8,229 bases of DNA, taken from assembly GCA_030619345.1 (NCBI GenBank), contig JAUXBO010000093.1, positions 1 through 8,229 of the forward strand, read 5' to 3'. This document shows positions 1-7,517 of this stretch, piece after piece. A program made the translations under genes and the position numbers. Numbering within the stretch: the first letter of the stretch is position 1; each line of letters begins with the position of its first letter. The DNA is from Candidatus Zixiibacteriota bacterium. Its GTDB lineage: Bacteria; Zixibacteria; MSB-5A5; GN15; FEB-12. Under the pieces are notes generated by a model. The model did not search any database, was not told the origin of the DNA, and saw nothing but the letters and a program-made list of their open reading frames with translations.

Positions 1-1302
1 ATCCTGTTTGCCTCATTTCTCATAATCATAAGTTGGAAACTGACCCTGCTGGCTATGATAGTTCTTCCGGTAGCGTTTGGATTTATCTGGTTTATCGGGA
101 AAAAACTCCGCAAGTATTCAGAGCGCACGCAGGAACGAATGGCCGATGTTAACTCGGTGCTTGAAGAATCGATCAACAACATTCGTATCGTCAAGGCGTT
201 TTCGATGGAAGATTTCGAGACGCGTAAATTCTACCAGTCCACCGCAAACTTTTTCAAATCACTCTTGAGAATGACACGTATCCGTCATTTGGCCTCGCCG
301 ATCAACGACACACTGGCGACTATCGCGGGTGTCATGATACTCCTGTTTGCGGGAACCAGAATCATTGCTGGCACCGGAGAATTGGATGCCGGTGATTTTA
401 TGACTTATGTCATCGCAATGTTCGCTATGATAAAGCCGGTTAAATCGCTCAGTCAGATTCATATCAAAATCCAGGAAGGCATGGCGGCGGCCGAGAGGAT
501 ATTCTCAGTTCTTGATACCGAGGAAAAGGTCAAGGATGCGCCCGGCGCCGTCGATGCCGGTGCTTTCACCAAAGGAATACAATACAATCACGTTGGGTTC
601 AGCTACAACGAGTCAGCTGAAGTACTACGGGATATCTCATTTGAAGTTAAGGCGGGTGAGGTCCTGGCGTTTGTTGGTCCCTCGGGTGGCGGCAAATCAA
701 CCTTGCTTGATCTCCTTCCACGATTCTATGACCCACAGCATGGGAGTATTTTGATCGACGGAAAGGACATTCGTGAAGTCTCTTTGAAGTCGCTTCGAGG
801 TCTAATGGGGATAGTTACTCAAGAAACATTGCTCTTTAACGATACGATCAAAAGCAATATTGCCTACGGTCTCAATGGTACTAAGCAGGAGAGAGTGGAA
901 GAAGCAGCACGAATGGCCAATGCTCACAAGTTCATTAGCCAACTTGAGGATGGCTACGACACGCAGGTCGGTAATAGAGGCGTAAAACTTTCCGGCGGGC
1001 AGCGTCAGCGAGTTGCCATCGCCAGAGCGTTGTTGAAGAATCCGCAGATCCTGATTTTTGACGAAGCGACCTCTGCCCTTGATACCGAGTCCGAGATTTT
1101 GGTGCAGGAGGCTATCAATCGTCTGATGAAGAATCGTACCAGTCTGGTTATTGCCCATCGACTCTCAACAATTAAGCACGCCGATCGCATTATCGTGATA
1201 GACGATGGGAGGATCGTTCAGGAGGGCACGCACGATGAGCTGATGGCCTCCGGCGGACTCTACGAGCGGTTATACAATCTGCAGTTCCGGGACGAAAAAT
1301 GA
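1..1302 (+). CDS. MsbA-like ABC exporter, fused permease and ATPase (5' end cut off)
   Basis: This is the C-terminal part of an inner-membrane ABC exporter half-transporter. The reading frame is open from base 1, so the start lies upstream; 433 residues are present, against about 580 in MsbA-type proteins, so roughly 150 are missing. The visible permease part begins in mid-domain (hydrophobic stretch at window residues 1-35) and ends with two more hydrophobic helices near residues 103-120 and 135-145. The ATPase domain is complete: A-loop Tyr (base 604), Walker A GPSGGGKST (676-702), Q-loop near 820, exporter X-loop TQVGNRG (961-981), signature LSGGQ (988-1002), Walker B ILIFDE (1048-1065), D-loop SALD and H-loop His (1156-1158). 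All catalytic residues are intact. Family knowledge: such proteins flip lipid A-core or other lipids or drugs. The glycosyltransferases that follow favour lipid A-core as substrate, but this is inference and a multidrug exporter cannot be excluded. The stop codon overlaps the next start (ATGA). Confidence 0.95.
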   Translation: MLFASFLIIISWKLTLLAMIVLPVAFGFIWFIGKKLRKYSERTQERMADVNSVLEESINNIRIVKAFSMEDFETRKFYQSTANFFKSLLRMTRIRHLASPINDTLATIAGVMILLFAGTRIIAGTGELDAGDFMTYVIAMFAMIKPVKSLSQIHIKIQEGMAAAERIFSVLDTEEKVKDAPGAVDAGAFTKGIQYNHVGFSYNESAEVLRDISFEVKAGEVLAFVGPSGGGKSTLLDLLPRFYDPQHGSILIDGKDIREVSLKSLRGLMGIVTQETLLFNDTIKSNIAYGLNGTKQERVEEAARMANAHKFISQLEDGYDTQVGNRGVKLSGGQRQRVAIARALLKNPQILIFDEATSALDTESEILVQEAINRLMKNRTSLVIAHRLSTIKHADRIIVIDDGRIVQEGTHDELMASGGLYERLYNLQFRDEK

Positions 1303-2411
1303 ACCTGCTGTTTTTGAATTCAATTGAGGTCGGAACCTACGGTGGTATGGAGGACTGGATTCGCCTGGTTGCTTCGGGACTATCGCAGCGCGGCCACAAC
1401 GTGACGGTTTCCGGGCGAAAGAATTCAGAGTTCCTCAAGCGTGTGTCGGCAGGCAATACCAAACTTCGGATTGAGGAACTGGATATCTCCGGTGACTTTA
1501 ACCCCTTTACGGTCACCGCGATCAAGAAGTATATTGATGCAAATTCTATCGATACAGTCGTAGTTAATTTCAACAAAGATTTGCGGCTGGGTGGTATGGC
1601 CGCCCGATGGGTTGGAAATGTCCGGGTTGTCTGGTCACTGGGGCTTGATATTACTAAAGACAATCTCATTCATAAAATGCTTTCACCGAAATTGTTTGAC
1701 GGCGTGATTGTTCCCTCGCACTCTCTCAAAGAGCAGGTGATTGCGTCCGGGTATGTTCGATCTGAGGACGTACGCGTTATCCCGATAGGAATTCCATCGG
1801 TAGGGAGAACGTCACATAGAGAACAAACACGAGAAAGTCTGGGTCTGCCGAAAGATTGCACCCTTGCGGTGACCTCGGGGAGATTTGTGGATCAGAAGGG
1901 GCACCGCTTTCTGATCGAGGCGGCCGTGCAAATTGTCAAAGTGATTCCGAATATGAGATTCCTGTTTCTGGGGGATGGTCCGTTACAACAACAGCACGAG
2001 CAATTGATAAACAAACTCGGACTTCAGAACTACTTTCATTTTGCCGGAATGCTAAAAACTGTTCATGAGGCATTGGCGGCGTGTGATCTTATGATTCACC
2101 CCTCGATTGAGGAACCGTTTGGCATTGTCTTGTTGGAAGCAATGCGGGCGCGACTTCCAATCGTGGCCAGCCGGGTAGGCGGCATCCCCGAAGTTGTCTC
2201 TGAGAATGAAAGTGCATACCTGGTTCCTCCGCAAGATGCAGCCGCACTGGCTGAGTCTGTGATCAGTCTGGTTTCTGATGTGACAAAGATGGAACAGTTC
2301 GCAGCCACCGGGTATGATCGATGGAATCAACTATTTAGAGATGATTGTATGATTGATACAGTCGAAGGATACCTGGTGGGTATCGGGAATGCTGAGAAGA
2401 AAATTGGATAG
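1299..2411 (+). CDS. Family 4 glycosyltransferase (GT-B fold)
   Basis: This 370-residue protein has the usual length and layout of a retaining GT4 glycosyltransferase. The N-terminal acceptor domain starts with a beta strand and a glycine-rich loop (NSIEVGTYGGMEDW, residues 7-20). The C-terminal nucleotide-sugar domain shows SGRFVDQKG (193-201, with the Arg and Lys that normally contact the donor phosphates), LGDGP (224-228) and HPSIEEPFGIVLLEAM (267-282), which contains the EX7E pair Glu272 and Glu280. GGIPE (294-298) and a conserved-looking C-terminal helix follow. There is no signal peptide, so it acts in the cytoplasm or at the inner face of the membrane. Its ATG overlaps the exporter stop codon as ATGA, indicating translational coupling; no strong Shine-Dalgarno is visible. 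Context suggests addition of a sugar to the LPS core or a related surface glycan; donor and acceptor cannot be read from the sequence. Confidence 0.93.
   Translation: MNLLFLNSIEVGTYGGMEDWIRLVASGLSQRGHNVTVSGRKNSEFLKRVSAGNTKLRIEELDISGDFNPFTVTAIKKYIDANSIDTVVVNFNKDLRLGGMAARWVGNVRVVWSLGLDITKDNLIHKMLSPKLFDGVIVPSHSLKEQVIASGYVRSEDVRVIPIGIPSVGRTSHREQTRESLGLPKDCTLAVTSGRFVDQKGHRFLIEAAVQIVKVIPNMRFLFLGDGPLQQQHEQLINKLGLQNYFHFAGMLKTVHEALAACDLMIHPSIEEPFGIVLLEAMRARLPIVASRVGGIPEVVSENESAYLVPPQDAAALAESVISLVSDVTKMEQFAATGYDRWNQLFRDDCMIDTVEGYLVGIGNAEKKIG
2375..2380 (+). promoter_or_regulatory. Likely ribosome binding site deciding the start of the first family 9 gene
   Basis: GGTGGG lies 8 bases before the ATG at 2389, inside the end of the preceding gene. 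An in-frame TTG at 2353 would give a protein 12 residues longer, but it lacks a comparable purine-rich site at good spacing and would increase the overlap to 59 bases. The ATG at 2389 is therefore preferred. The match to the Shine-Dalgarno consensus is only partial. Confidence 0.4.
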
Positions 2412-3522
2412 ACTAAAGCCTCTTGAGCATAAATTCAAGGCGTTCTTCTTTTGGATGTTCAGTCCGTTACTGAAGCGAAGGCAGAATGATTTTCAGCCGC
2501 TTGATGGTAATGCTCTAAATCGCGTTCTTTTTTTGCGACCGGAGAAAATCGGTGACATGGTGATATCGTTTCCAGTATTTGACGGGCTCAAGAAACAGTA
2601 CCCGCATGTACAGATTTCTATCCTCGGATCACCGAGAAACGAAGCTATCATCAGGGATGATCCGCGGTTCGAAACAATATTTCTCTACACAAAAAATCTG
2701 ATTAAGGACGTGCGCACGATCCGCTGGATGCGTCGGGAGAAGTACGACTGTGTTGTGGATATGATCTGTGATGACTCGGTTACGGCCCTTTTTCTCTCTC
2801 AACTGTGTGCCCCAGGCAAGCCGAGGATAGGTGTCGGTAAAGTTAAATTCCAGGAATACTACGACTACAACTACGATCATCGCAAAGGTAATACGGGACA
2901 CATAATTGAGAACACGCTCAAACTCCTTGATGCTTTCGGGATCGACAGTGAACAGGTCGACGGTTTTGCTGCTCCCTATCTTGATCAGGATTCAGTCGCT
3001 GGGGCTGAAGGCGTTATTCGCGATCTACGGGATTCAAGCAATAACCGGATGATCGGATACAATCTTTCTGCCGGTTCACCAACTCGCGTCTGGGCTAAAG
3101 AAAAGTCCCAGGACTTGATCCAGAGAATTCTTGAGCATTCACCGGAAAATAAAGTAATTCTTTTTACTACGCCAGATGAGCGGAAGCGGGGTGAGAATCT
3201 CTGCCGACAGTTCTCAACTCGCGTGAGTCTGGTGCCGCCCGGTCTGAATCTAAGGCAGGCAGCCGCACTTGTTTCCAGGATGGACTTGATGATAACCCCG
3301 GACACATCCATTGTTCATATTGCCCGCGCTTTCAAGGTTGATGTGATTGGGCTGTACAGCCGGTTTCAGAAAAATTTCCTCCTGTGGCGCCCATATGGTC
3401 AGGAGAATGGCGCCGTTGTCTCCGGTAATGATCACAATATTTTTGATATTGAGGTAGAGCAAGTATACCAAATGTTCTGTACCGTTACTCAATCAGATAG
3501 CAGAAAAGAGTGCGCCCGATGA
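2389..3522 (+). CDS. Family 9 glycosyltransferase (ADP-heptose:LPS heptosyltransferase-like)
   Basis: This is a 377-residue GT9-type GT-B enzyme, expected to transfer a heptose or related sugar to the LPS inner core in the cytoplasm. The N-terminal domain carries the family hallmark LFLRPEKIGDMVISFP (residues 47-62), with Asp56 at the place of the catalytic base in WaaC-type enzymes. The donor-binding domain shows LSAGSPTRVWAKEK (226-239), where Lys237 corresponds to the family's conserved basic position, and ITPDTSIVHIARAF (302-315), a variant of the usual D(S/T)GxxH loop. Residues 1-35 form an extra basic and aromatic stretch (KFKAFFFWMF, 15-24) ahead of the first strand, possibly a membrane-contacting helix. 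It overlaps the upstream gene by 23 bases, and its stop overlaps the next ATG (ATGA). The loop variants make the exact sugar uncertain, although family membership is clear. A longer form starting at TTG 2353 is possible. Confidence 0.9.
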   Translation: MLRRKLDRLKPLEHKFKAFFFWMFSPLLKRRQNDFQPLDGNALNRVLFLRPEKIGDMVISFPVFDGLKKQYPHVQISILGSPRNEAIIRDDPRFETIFLYTKNLIKDVRTIRWMRREKYDCVVDMICDDSVTALFLSQLCAPGKPRIGVGKVKFQEYYDYNYDHRKGNTGHIIENTLKLLDAFGIDSEQVDGFAAPYLDQDSVAGAEGVIRDLRDSSNNRMIGYNLSAGSPTRVWAKEKSQDLIQRILEHSPENKVILFTTPDERKRGENLCRQFSTRVSLVPPGLNLRQAAALVSRMDLMITPDTSIVHIARAFKVDVIGLYSRFQKNFLLWRPYGQENGAVVSGNDHNIFDIEVEQVYQMFCTVTQSDSRKECAR

Positions 3523-4286
3523 GTAATCTATCTGTAGTTGTTATTACCAGGAACGAAAAGAAAAACCTTCGGCGCTGCTTACAGTCAGTCAAATGGGCCA
3601 ACGAGATTGTGGTTGTTGACAGCCAGTCGACCGATGGTACACTTGATATCGCCCGTGAATTTGGAGCTAAAATCTACTCCCCGGTTTGGCGAGGATTTGG
3701 ACCGGCCAAGAGAGCGGGTGTGGAGAAGGCTACTGCTGAGTGGGTTTTGTCTTTGGATGCTGATGAGGAATTGAGCGAAGAACTATCGGTGCAAATACAG
3801 CAAGTAATCCAGGACGACAGTAATGTGACAGGGTATTATATCCGGCGGAAAACGCAGTTTCTGGGGCGATGGATAATGCACTGTGGATGGTATCCTGATT
3901 ATATTCTCAGGCTGTTTAGAAAGTCCGCCGGAAATGTCAACGAGGCCGAGGTTCACGAAAAAGTTGTCGTTAAGGGTCGTGTCGAGCGACTGGAAGGTGA
4001 GATTCTGCATTACTCCTACCCTGATCTGGAGCACTACTTTCGCAAGTCGAATCAATACACTTCGCTTGGCGCTCAACAAGCGTTTGCTGCTGGTAAGAAA
4101 TCCGGACTGTTTGCACTTGTAATTAAACCGCCGGTATCATTTATTACGCATTATCTTCTCAAGAGAGGCTTCCTCGATGGGATTGAAGGGTTTGTACTAT
4201 CGGTTTTATCAGCCTTCGCAGTCTTCGTCAAGTACGCCAAATTGAGAGAATTGTATCGCCAGCAAAAGGAAAGGCAGTTGGAGTAG
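3519..4286 (+). CDS. Family 2 glycosyltransferase, WaaE/KdtX-like LPS core enzyme
   Basis: This 255-residue GT-A glycosyltransferase closely resembles the WaaE/KdtX group, which adds glucose (beta-1,4) to the first heptose of the LPS inner core in enterobacteria. Visible motifs, numbered from the ATG at 3519, are LSVVVITRNE (4-13), VVVDSQSTDGT (31-41, nucleotide-binding Asp34) and LSLDADEEL (77-85), which contains the DxD metal site. HCGWYPDYILRLF (121-133) and NEAEVHEKV (141-149) are the expected acceptor and catalytic region. The C-terminus has the family's characteristic LLKRGFLDG (213-221) and a hydrophobic stretch (about 222-240) ending in KYAKL, probably a membrane-associating segment. 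The ATG at 3519 forms an ATGA overlap with the preceding stop and sits 9 bases after an AAAGAG stretch (3504-3509). A GTG at 3510 would add only three residues and is less likely. The substrate is inferred from the family and neighbours. Confidence 0.92.
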   Translation: MSNLSVVVITRNEKKNLRRCLQSVKWANEIVVVDSQSTDGTLDIAREFGAKIYSPVWRGFGPAKRAGVEKATAEWVLSLDADEELSEELSVQIQQVIQDDSNVTGYYIRRKTQFLGRWIMHCGWYPDYILRLFRKSAGNVNEAEVHEKVVVKGRVERLEGEILHYSYPDLEHYFRKSNQYTSLGAQQAFAAGKKSGLFALVIKPPVSFITHYLLKRGFLDGIEGFVLSVLSAFAVFVKYAKLRELYRQQKERQLE

Positions 4287-5342
4287 ATGAGTAAGATGAT
4301 TGAGATTAGTCCCGGCGATAGTATCCTGATAAGTCGCACTGATAAATTGGGCGACCTCGTCCTGGCGGTGCCGTATGTTGAGACGATAAAAAAGAGATAT
4401 CCCGAATGCCGGGTAGATGTTCTGGCATCGCTTTATGCTTCGCCGATTCTTGAGAATAACCCGCTAATAGACGGAATAGTACGTGTACAGAACGACCAGT
4501 TGTTCAAAGACCCTCTCTACAAGAAGGACTTGTTTCAGAAGATCAAGGGCGGTAGCTATAAAGTAGTTGTGGCCCTGTATCCTGAGAGGTATGTGTCACA
4601 GCTATTCTACAAGTCTGATATTCCTTATCGAATTGGCACTGCCCGCAGATTTCATTCGGTCTTTTTTAACTACCATATTTTTCACAGTCGCCGTGAAAAC
4701 AAAAAACACGAATGTGAATACAATATGGATTTTCTGGAATTTTTTGCTGATGGGGAAACCTCGACCGCTCCCCGAGTATATCCAAGTGACAAAGAAATCC
4801 GTAACGCCCAGAGGGTTCTTGCCGAGCATGGCATTGAGCGCAAGTTCATAGTACTGCATCCGGGTTCGGGAGGCTCCGCCGAACGTTGGCCACTCGAAAA
4901 ATTCATCCAGTTGTATCGGCTGCTTGATGATCAGGGTCTAACAGTGATTATCTCGGGCTCGGAATTGGAACGTTCCACAATCCATGAAACTGCAGCCCAA
5001 CTGGGGATTCCAATTCGGCAGATTGCTGGGGAAACTGATCTCAGGACATTGGCCGCCGTTCTCTCGCTCTCAGATGTTGTCGTGGCTAACTCCACCGGTC
5101 CGCTGCATCTGGCGGTTGCGGTTGGTACTCGCGTTGTCGGTTTGTATCCGGGGAAGCGAATCATGTCTCCGGTCCGATGGGGGCCGATTGGCGAACACCA
5201 CCGGGTAATGCAGCCAACCAATGGTGTGTGCAATTGCCCTCCCAAGCAGTGCCAGTGTATGAACTCCATTGACGAACAAGAAGTGGCCCATAATGTGACC
5301 GGGCTTTTTAATTCGAAAGTCAGTATTAAATCCCTACATTAG
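4287..5342 (+). CDS. Second family 9 glycosyltransferase (heptosyltransferase-like)
   Basis: This 351-residue GT9 protein is of normal length for ADP-heptose:LPS heptosyltransferases. It carries ISRTDKLGDLVLAVP (residues 15-29, Asp23 as the likely catalytic base), the donor-site motif HPGSGGSAERWPLEKF (191-206) and the classical loop NSTGPLHLAVAVGTRVVGLYP (starting at 268). These are closer to the textbook family pattern than those of the GT9 enzyme two genes upstream, so the two probably add different residues. Near the C-terminus is a CxC-x4-CxC cluster (Cys315, 317, 322, 324). The ATG at 4287 directly follows the upstream TAG; GGAG at 4280-4283 is only 3 bases from it but 12 from an in-frame ATG at 4296, so the true start could be three residues later. 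It likely acts at the cytoplasmic face on the growing lipid A-core. Whether the donor is ADP-heptose or another sugar cannot be told. Confidence 0.93.
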   Translation: MSKMIEISPGDSILISRTDKLGDLVLAVPYVETIKKRYPECRVDVLASLYASPILENNPLIDGIVRVQNDQLFKDPLYKKDLFQKIKGGSYKVVVALYPERYVSQLFYKSDIPYRIGTARRFHSVFFNYHIFHSRRENKKHECEYNMDFLEFFADGETSTAPRVYPSDKEIRNAQRVLAEHGIERKFIVLHPGSGGSAERWPLEKFIQLYRLLDDQGLTVIISGSELERSTIHETAAQLGIPIRQIAGETDLRTLAAVLSLSDVVVANSTGPLHLAVAVGTRVVGLYPGKRIMSPVRWGPIGEHHRVMQPTNGVCNCPPKQCQCMNSIDEQEVAHNVTGLFNSKVSIKSLH

Positions 5343-5353
5343 TTCATACAAAG

Positions 5354-7498
5354 ATGAATCTGGCCGAATTCATAATCCGTATTGAGTCGTTCAACGCCAA
5401 TATCAATATTCCATTGATACGAAAGGCGTACGAATTCTCAAACGAAGCCCACGACGGACAAAAAAGACAGTCCGGTGAGCCATATATTGAGCATTGTCTT
5501 CAAGTAGCCTTTATTCTGGCCGAACAACACATGGACTCGGTGACGATAGCGGCTGGACTTGTGCATGACGTTGTAGAGGACACCGACTTCACGATTGAGC
5601 AGATTCGGGAGGAATTCGGCGATGAGATAGCTGAGTTGGTCGACGGAGTCACCAAGATCGGGGCCGTTCATTTTTCCTCGCGAGAGGAACAGCAGGTAGA
5701 GTACTTCCGCAAAATGCTTCTGACAATGTCGAAAGACATTCGCGTGATTTTGATTAAGCTCGCTGACCGGCTGCACAATATGCGTACGCTGGAGTTTATG
5801 CCACCCGAAAAGCAAAAGGCGATTGCTCAAGAAACCTCCGATGTCTACTGTCCTCTGGCTCATCGATTTGGCATTAACAAGATTAAAGTAGAACTTGAGG
5901 ATTTGTCTCTAAAGTATCGTGAGCCAAAAATTTATGGAGAGCTCATAGAGATGGTCAGGGAACGCAGAGAGGAGCGCGACCAGTATATTGAAGAAGTGGT
6001 GGTGCCGATCCGCGAGGCGATGACCAAAAATAGCATCGCGGCTACTGTCAATGGTCGCGCCAAGCATCTCGATTCTATTTTTCGCAAAATAAAAATCCGG
6101 AAGGTCCCGTTCGAGGAAATCTACGACCTGTTCGCGATCAGGGTCATTGTGAACTCAGAGCGCGACTGTTATCACGCTATGGGCATTCTCCACACGATGT
6201 GGAAACCGGTTCCCAATCGGTTTCACGACTATATTGCCAACCCCAAGCCGAATGGGTACCGATCATTGCATACGACGGTAATCGGACCGCATCAAAAGAT
6301 GATGGAAGTTCAGATAAGAACTCATCAAATGCACTATGTTTCCGAGAACGGGATCGCGGCTCATTGGCTGTACAAAGAGGGTCGGCAGCAGATGAGCAAG
6401 GATGATCGCCAGATGATCTGGTTACGGGATGTTCTGGAATGGCAGAAGGACATGACCAATCCGGCCGAGTTTTTGGAGTATTTGCGAATCGATCTGTATT
6501 CGGAGGACATTTTTGTCTATACGCCGAACGGGAAATTGGTTCATTTGCCCAAAGGTTCGACGCCGCTCGATTTTGCTTTCCAGATTCATACCGATGTCGG
6601 ACTTCACACAGCGGGAGCTAAGGTCAATAGTCGCTTGGTACCACTATCCACCGAATTGAACACAGCCGACTCAGTCGAGATAATCACCAACCCCAACCGT
6701 ACGCCGTCGCATGACTGGCTAAAACTGGTCAAGACTTCTCGTGCTCGGGCAAAAATCAAGAAATGGTTGAATCAGGCCGGGTTTGAACAATCGGTTGTGT
6801 TGGGTCGACAAATCCTGGAGCGAAAACTCAAAGGGCTGCGTCAGGTCATGCCTGATGATGCCACCCTGTTGGAGGCGGCTGAGAAACTTGGTAAAAGCAG
6901 TATCGATGGTCTTATGGGCGCTCTGGGGGATGGTTCGGTTTCTGCGAGAAGGCTGATGGATCTGGTTCTTCCCGAAGATGAAAAGCCACAGATTGGCCTT
7001 GTCAGTCGGGTGATGGATCGGATTCGTGGTTCCAAGGGCATAAAAATTCACGGCATGGACAACATGATGTTTCGGTTTGCCGGCTGTTGTCAGCCTATTC
7101 CGGGCGAAAAAGTTATCGGATTTATTACCCGGGGGAGAGGGGTTACAATTCACCGATCAGACTGTAACTCCGCCCTGGCGTTGCAAACCGATCATCCCGA
7201 GCGCTTAATAGATGTGTCATGGGACACCGACAAGGATCAGTCGTTTATTGTACAATTGGAAATAGTTGTCGAGGATCGCAAGAACATGCTGCGTGACGTA
7301 ACTACCGCAATTTCCGACGCCAACACCAATGTTCGAGCCGCAGAGATGCATGTGCGTGACACTACGGCCCTGGGGACATTTGTAGTTGAGGTGGCCTCAC
7401 TTTCACACCTCAATCGTATTTTTCAAAAGATACGAAATGTTCGCGGTGTGCTATCAGTCATACGATCCAAAGGACACGATTCTTCTTCGTCCAGTTGA
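5354..7498 (+). CDS. rel: Bifunctional (p)ppGpp synthetase/hydrolase (RelA/SpoT homologue, Rel)
   Basis: This 714-residue long RSH protein makes (p)ppGpp from ATP and GDP/GTP and hydrolyses it. The N-terminal HD hydrolase is intact: YIEH (His47), HDVVEDT (71-77) and LADRLHNMRT (136-145). The synthetase domain follows: GRAKHLDSIFRKI (234-246), IYDLFAIRV (256-264, metal Asp258), NPKPNGYRSLH (296-306) and MEVQIRTHQMH (317-327, catalytic-type Glu318). Both active sites look functional, so it is Rel-like rather than a synthetase-only RelA. The C-terminal half has a TGS domain (about 383-446), a helical region, the zinc-finger-like segment with FAGCCQPIPG (575-584), His600 and Cys604, and an ACT domain (about 632-703); these normally mediate ribosome sensing. 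Length matches the family (about 700-745). The ATG at 5354 is the only ordinary start before an in-frame stop at 5327; no clear Shine-Dalgarno precedes it. It lies 11 bases after the last glycosyltransferase. The tail ends in a short Ser run. Confidence 0.97.
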   Translation: MNLAEFIIRIESFNANINIPLIRKAYEFSNEAHDGQKRQSGEPYIEHCLQVAFILAEQHMDSVTIAAGLVHDVVEDTDFTIEQIREEFGDEIAELVDGVTKIGAVHFSSREEQQVEYFRKMLLTMSKDIRVILIKLADRLHNMRTLEFMPPEKQKAIAQETSDVYCPLAHRFGINKIKVELEDLSLKYREPKIYGELIEMVRERREERDQYIEEVVVPIREAMTKNSIAATVNGRAKHLDSIFRKIKIRKVPFEEIYDLFAIRVIVNSERDCYHAMGILHTMWKPVPNRFHDYIANPKPNGYRSLHTTVIGPHQKMMEVQIRTHQMHYVSENGIAAHWLYKEGRQQMSKDDRQMIWLRDVLEWQKDMTNPAEFLEYLRIDLYSEDIFVYTPNGKLVHLPKGSTPLDFAFQIHTDVGLHTAGAKVNSRLVPLSTELNTADSVEIITNPNRTPSHDWLKLVKTSRARAKIKKWLNQAGFEQSVVLGRQILERKLKGLRQVMPDDATLLEAAEKLGKSSIDGLMGALGDGSVSARRLMDLVLPEDEKPQIGLVSRVMDRIRGSKGIKIHGMDNMMFRFAGCCQPIPGEKVIGFITRGRGVTIHRSDCNSALALQTDHPERLIDVSWDTDKDQSFIVQLEIVVEDRKNMLRDVTTAISDANTNVRAAEMHVRDTTALGTFVVEVASLSHLNRIFQKIRNVRGVLSVIRSKGHDSSSSS

Positions 7499-7517
7499 TT
7501 GTTTAGCCATTTCTCTC

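Larger units (their letters stand above)
1..7498 (+). other. Probable LPS-core / stringent-response operon
   Basis: Six same-strand genes are joined by ATGA overlaps (1299-1302, 3519-3522), a 23-base overlap (2389-2411), a direct TAG-ATG junction (4284-4289) and an 11-base gap (5343-5353). There is no room for a dedicated promoter or terminator between the genes, which argues for one polycistronic message at least from the exporter to the second family 9 enzyme. An additional promoter for rel inside the end of the preceding gene cannot be excluded. The operon start lies upstream of the window. Confidence 0.7.

Noticed and set aside
2353..2388. TTG at 2353 as start of the first family 9 enzyme
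   Set aside because: It is less favourable than the ATG at 2389, which has a plausible Shine-Dalgarno and a shorter overlap; the extra 12 residues show no family motif.
5269..5294. Possible promoter for rel: TTGACG at 5269-5274 and CATAAT at 5289-5294
   Set aside because: The hexamers are separated by only 14 bases, too short for a normal sigma-70 promoter; the 16-base alternative TAATGT matches just three of six positions. It is too weak to list as a feature.
5438..5863. Minus-strand reading frame of 141 codons opposite the rel hydrolase domain
   Set aside because: It is the antisense shadow of a strongly conserved coding region and shows no recognisable motifs.
6719..7153. Minus-strand reading frame of 144 codons opposite the C-terminal half of rel
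   Set aside because: It is an antisense shadow of rel; its composition is low-motif and no start context is visible.
7476..7495. Serine run at the Rel C-terminus as a possible frameshift or repeat
   Set aside because: The run is only five serines after a complete ACT domain, is coded by mixed codons, and needs no special explanation.
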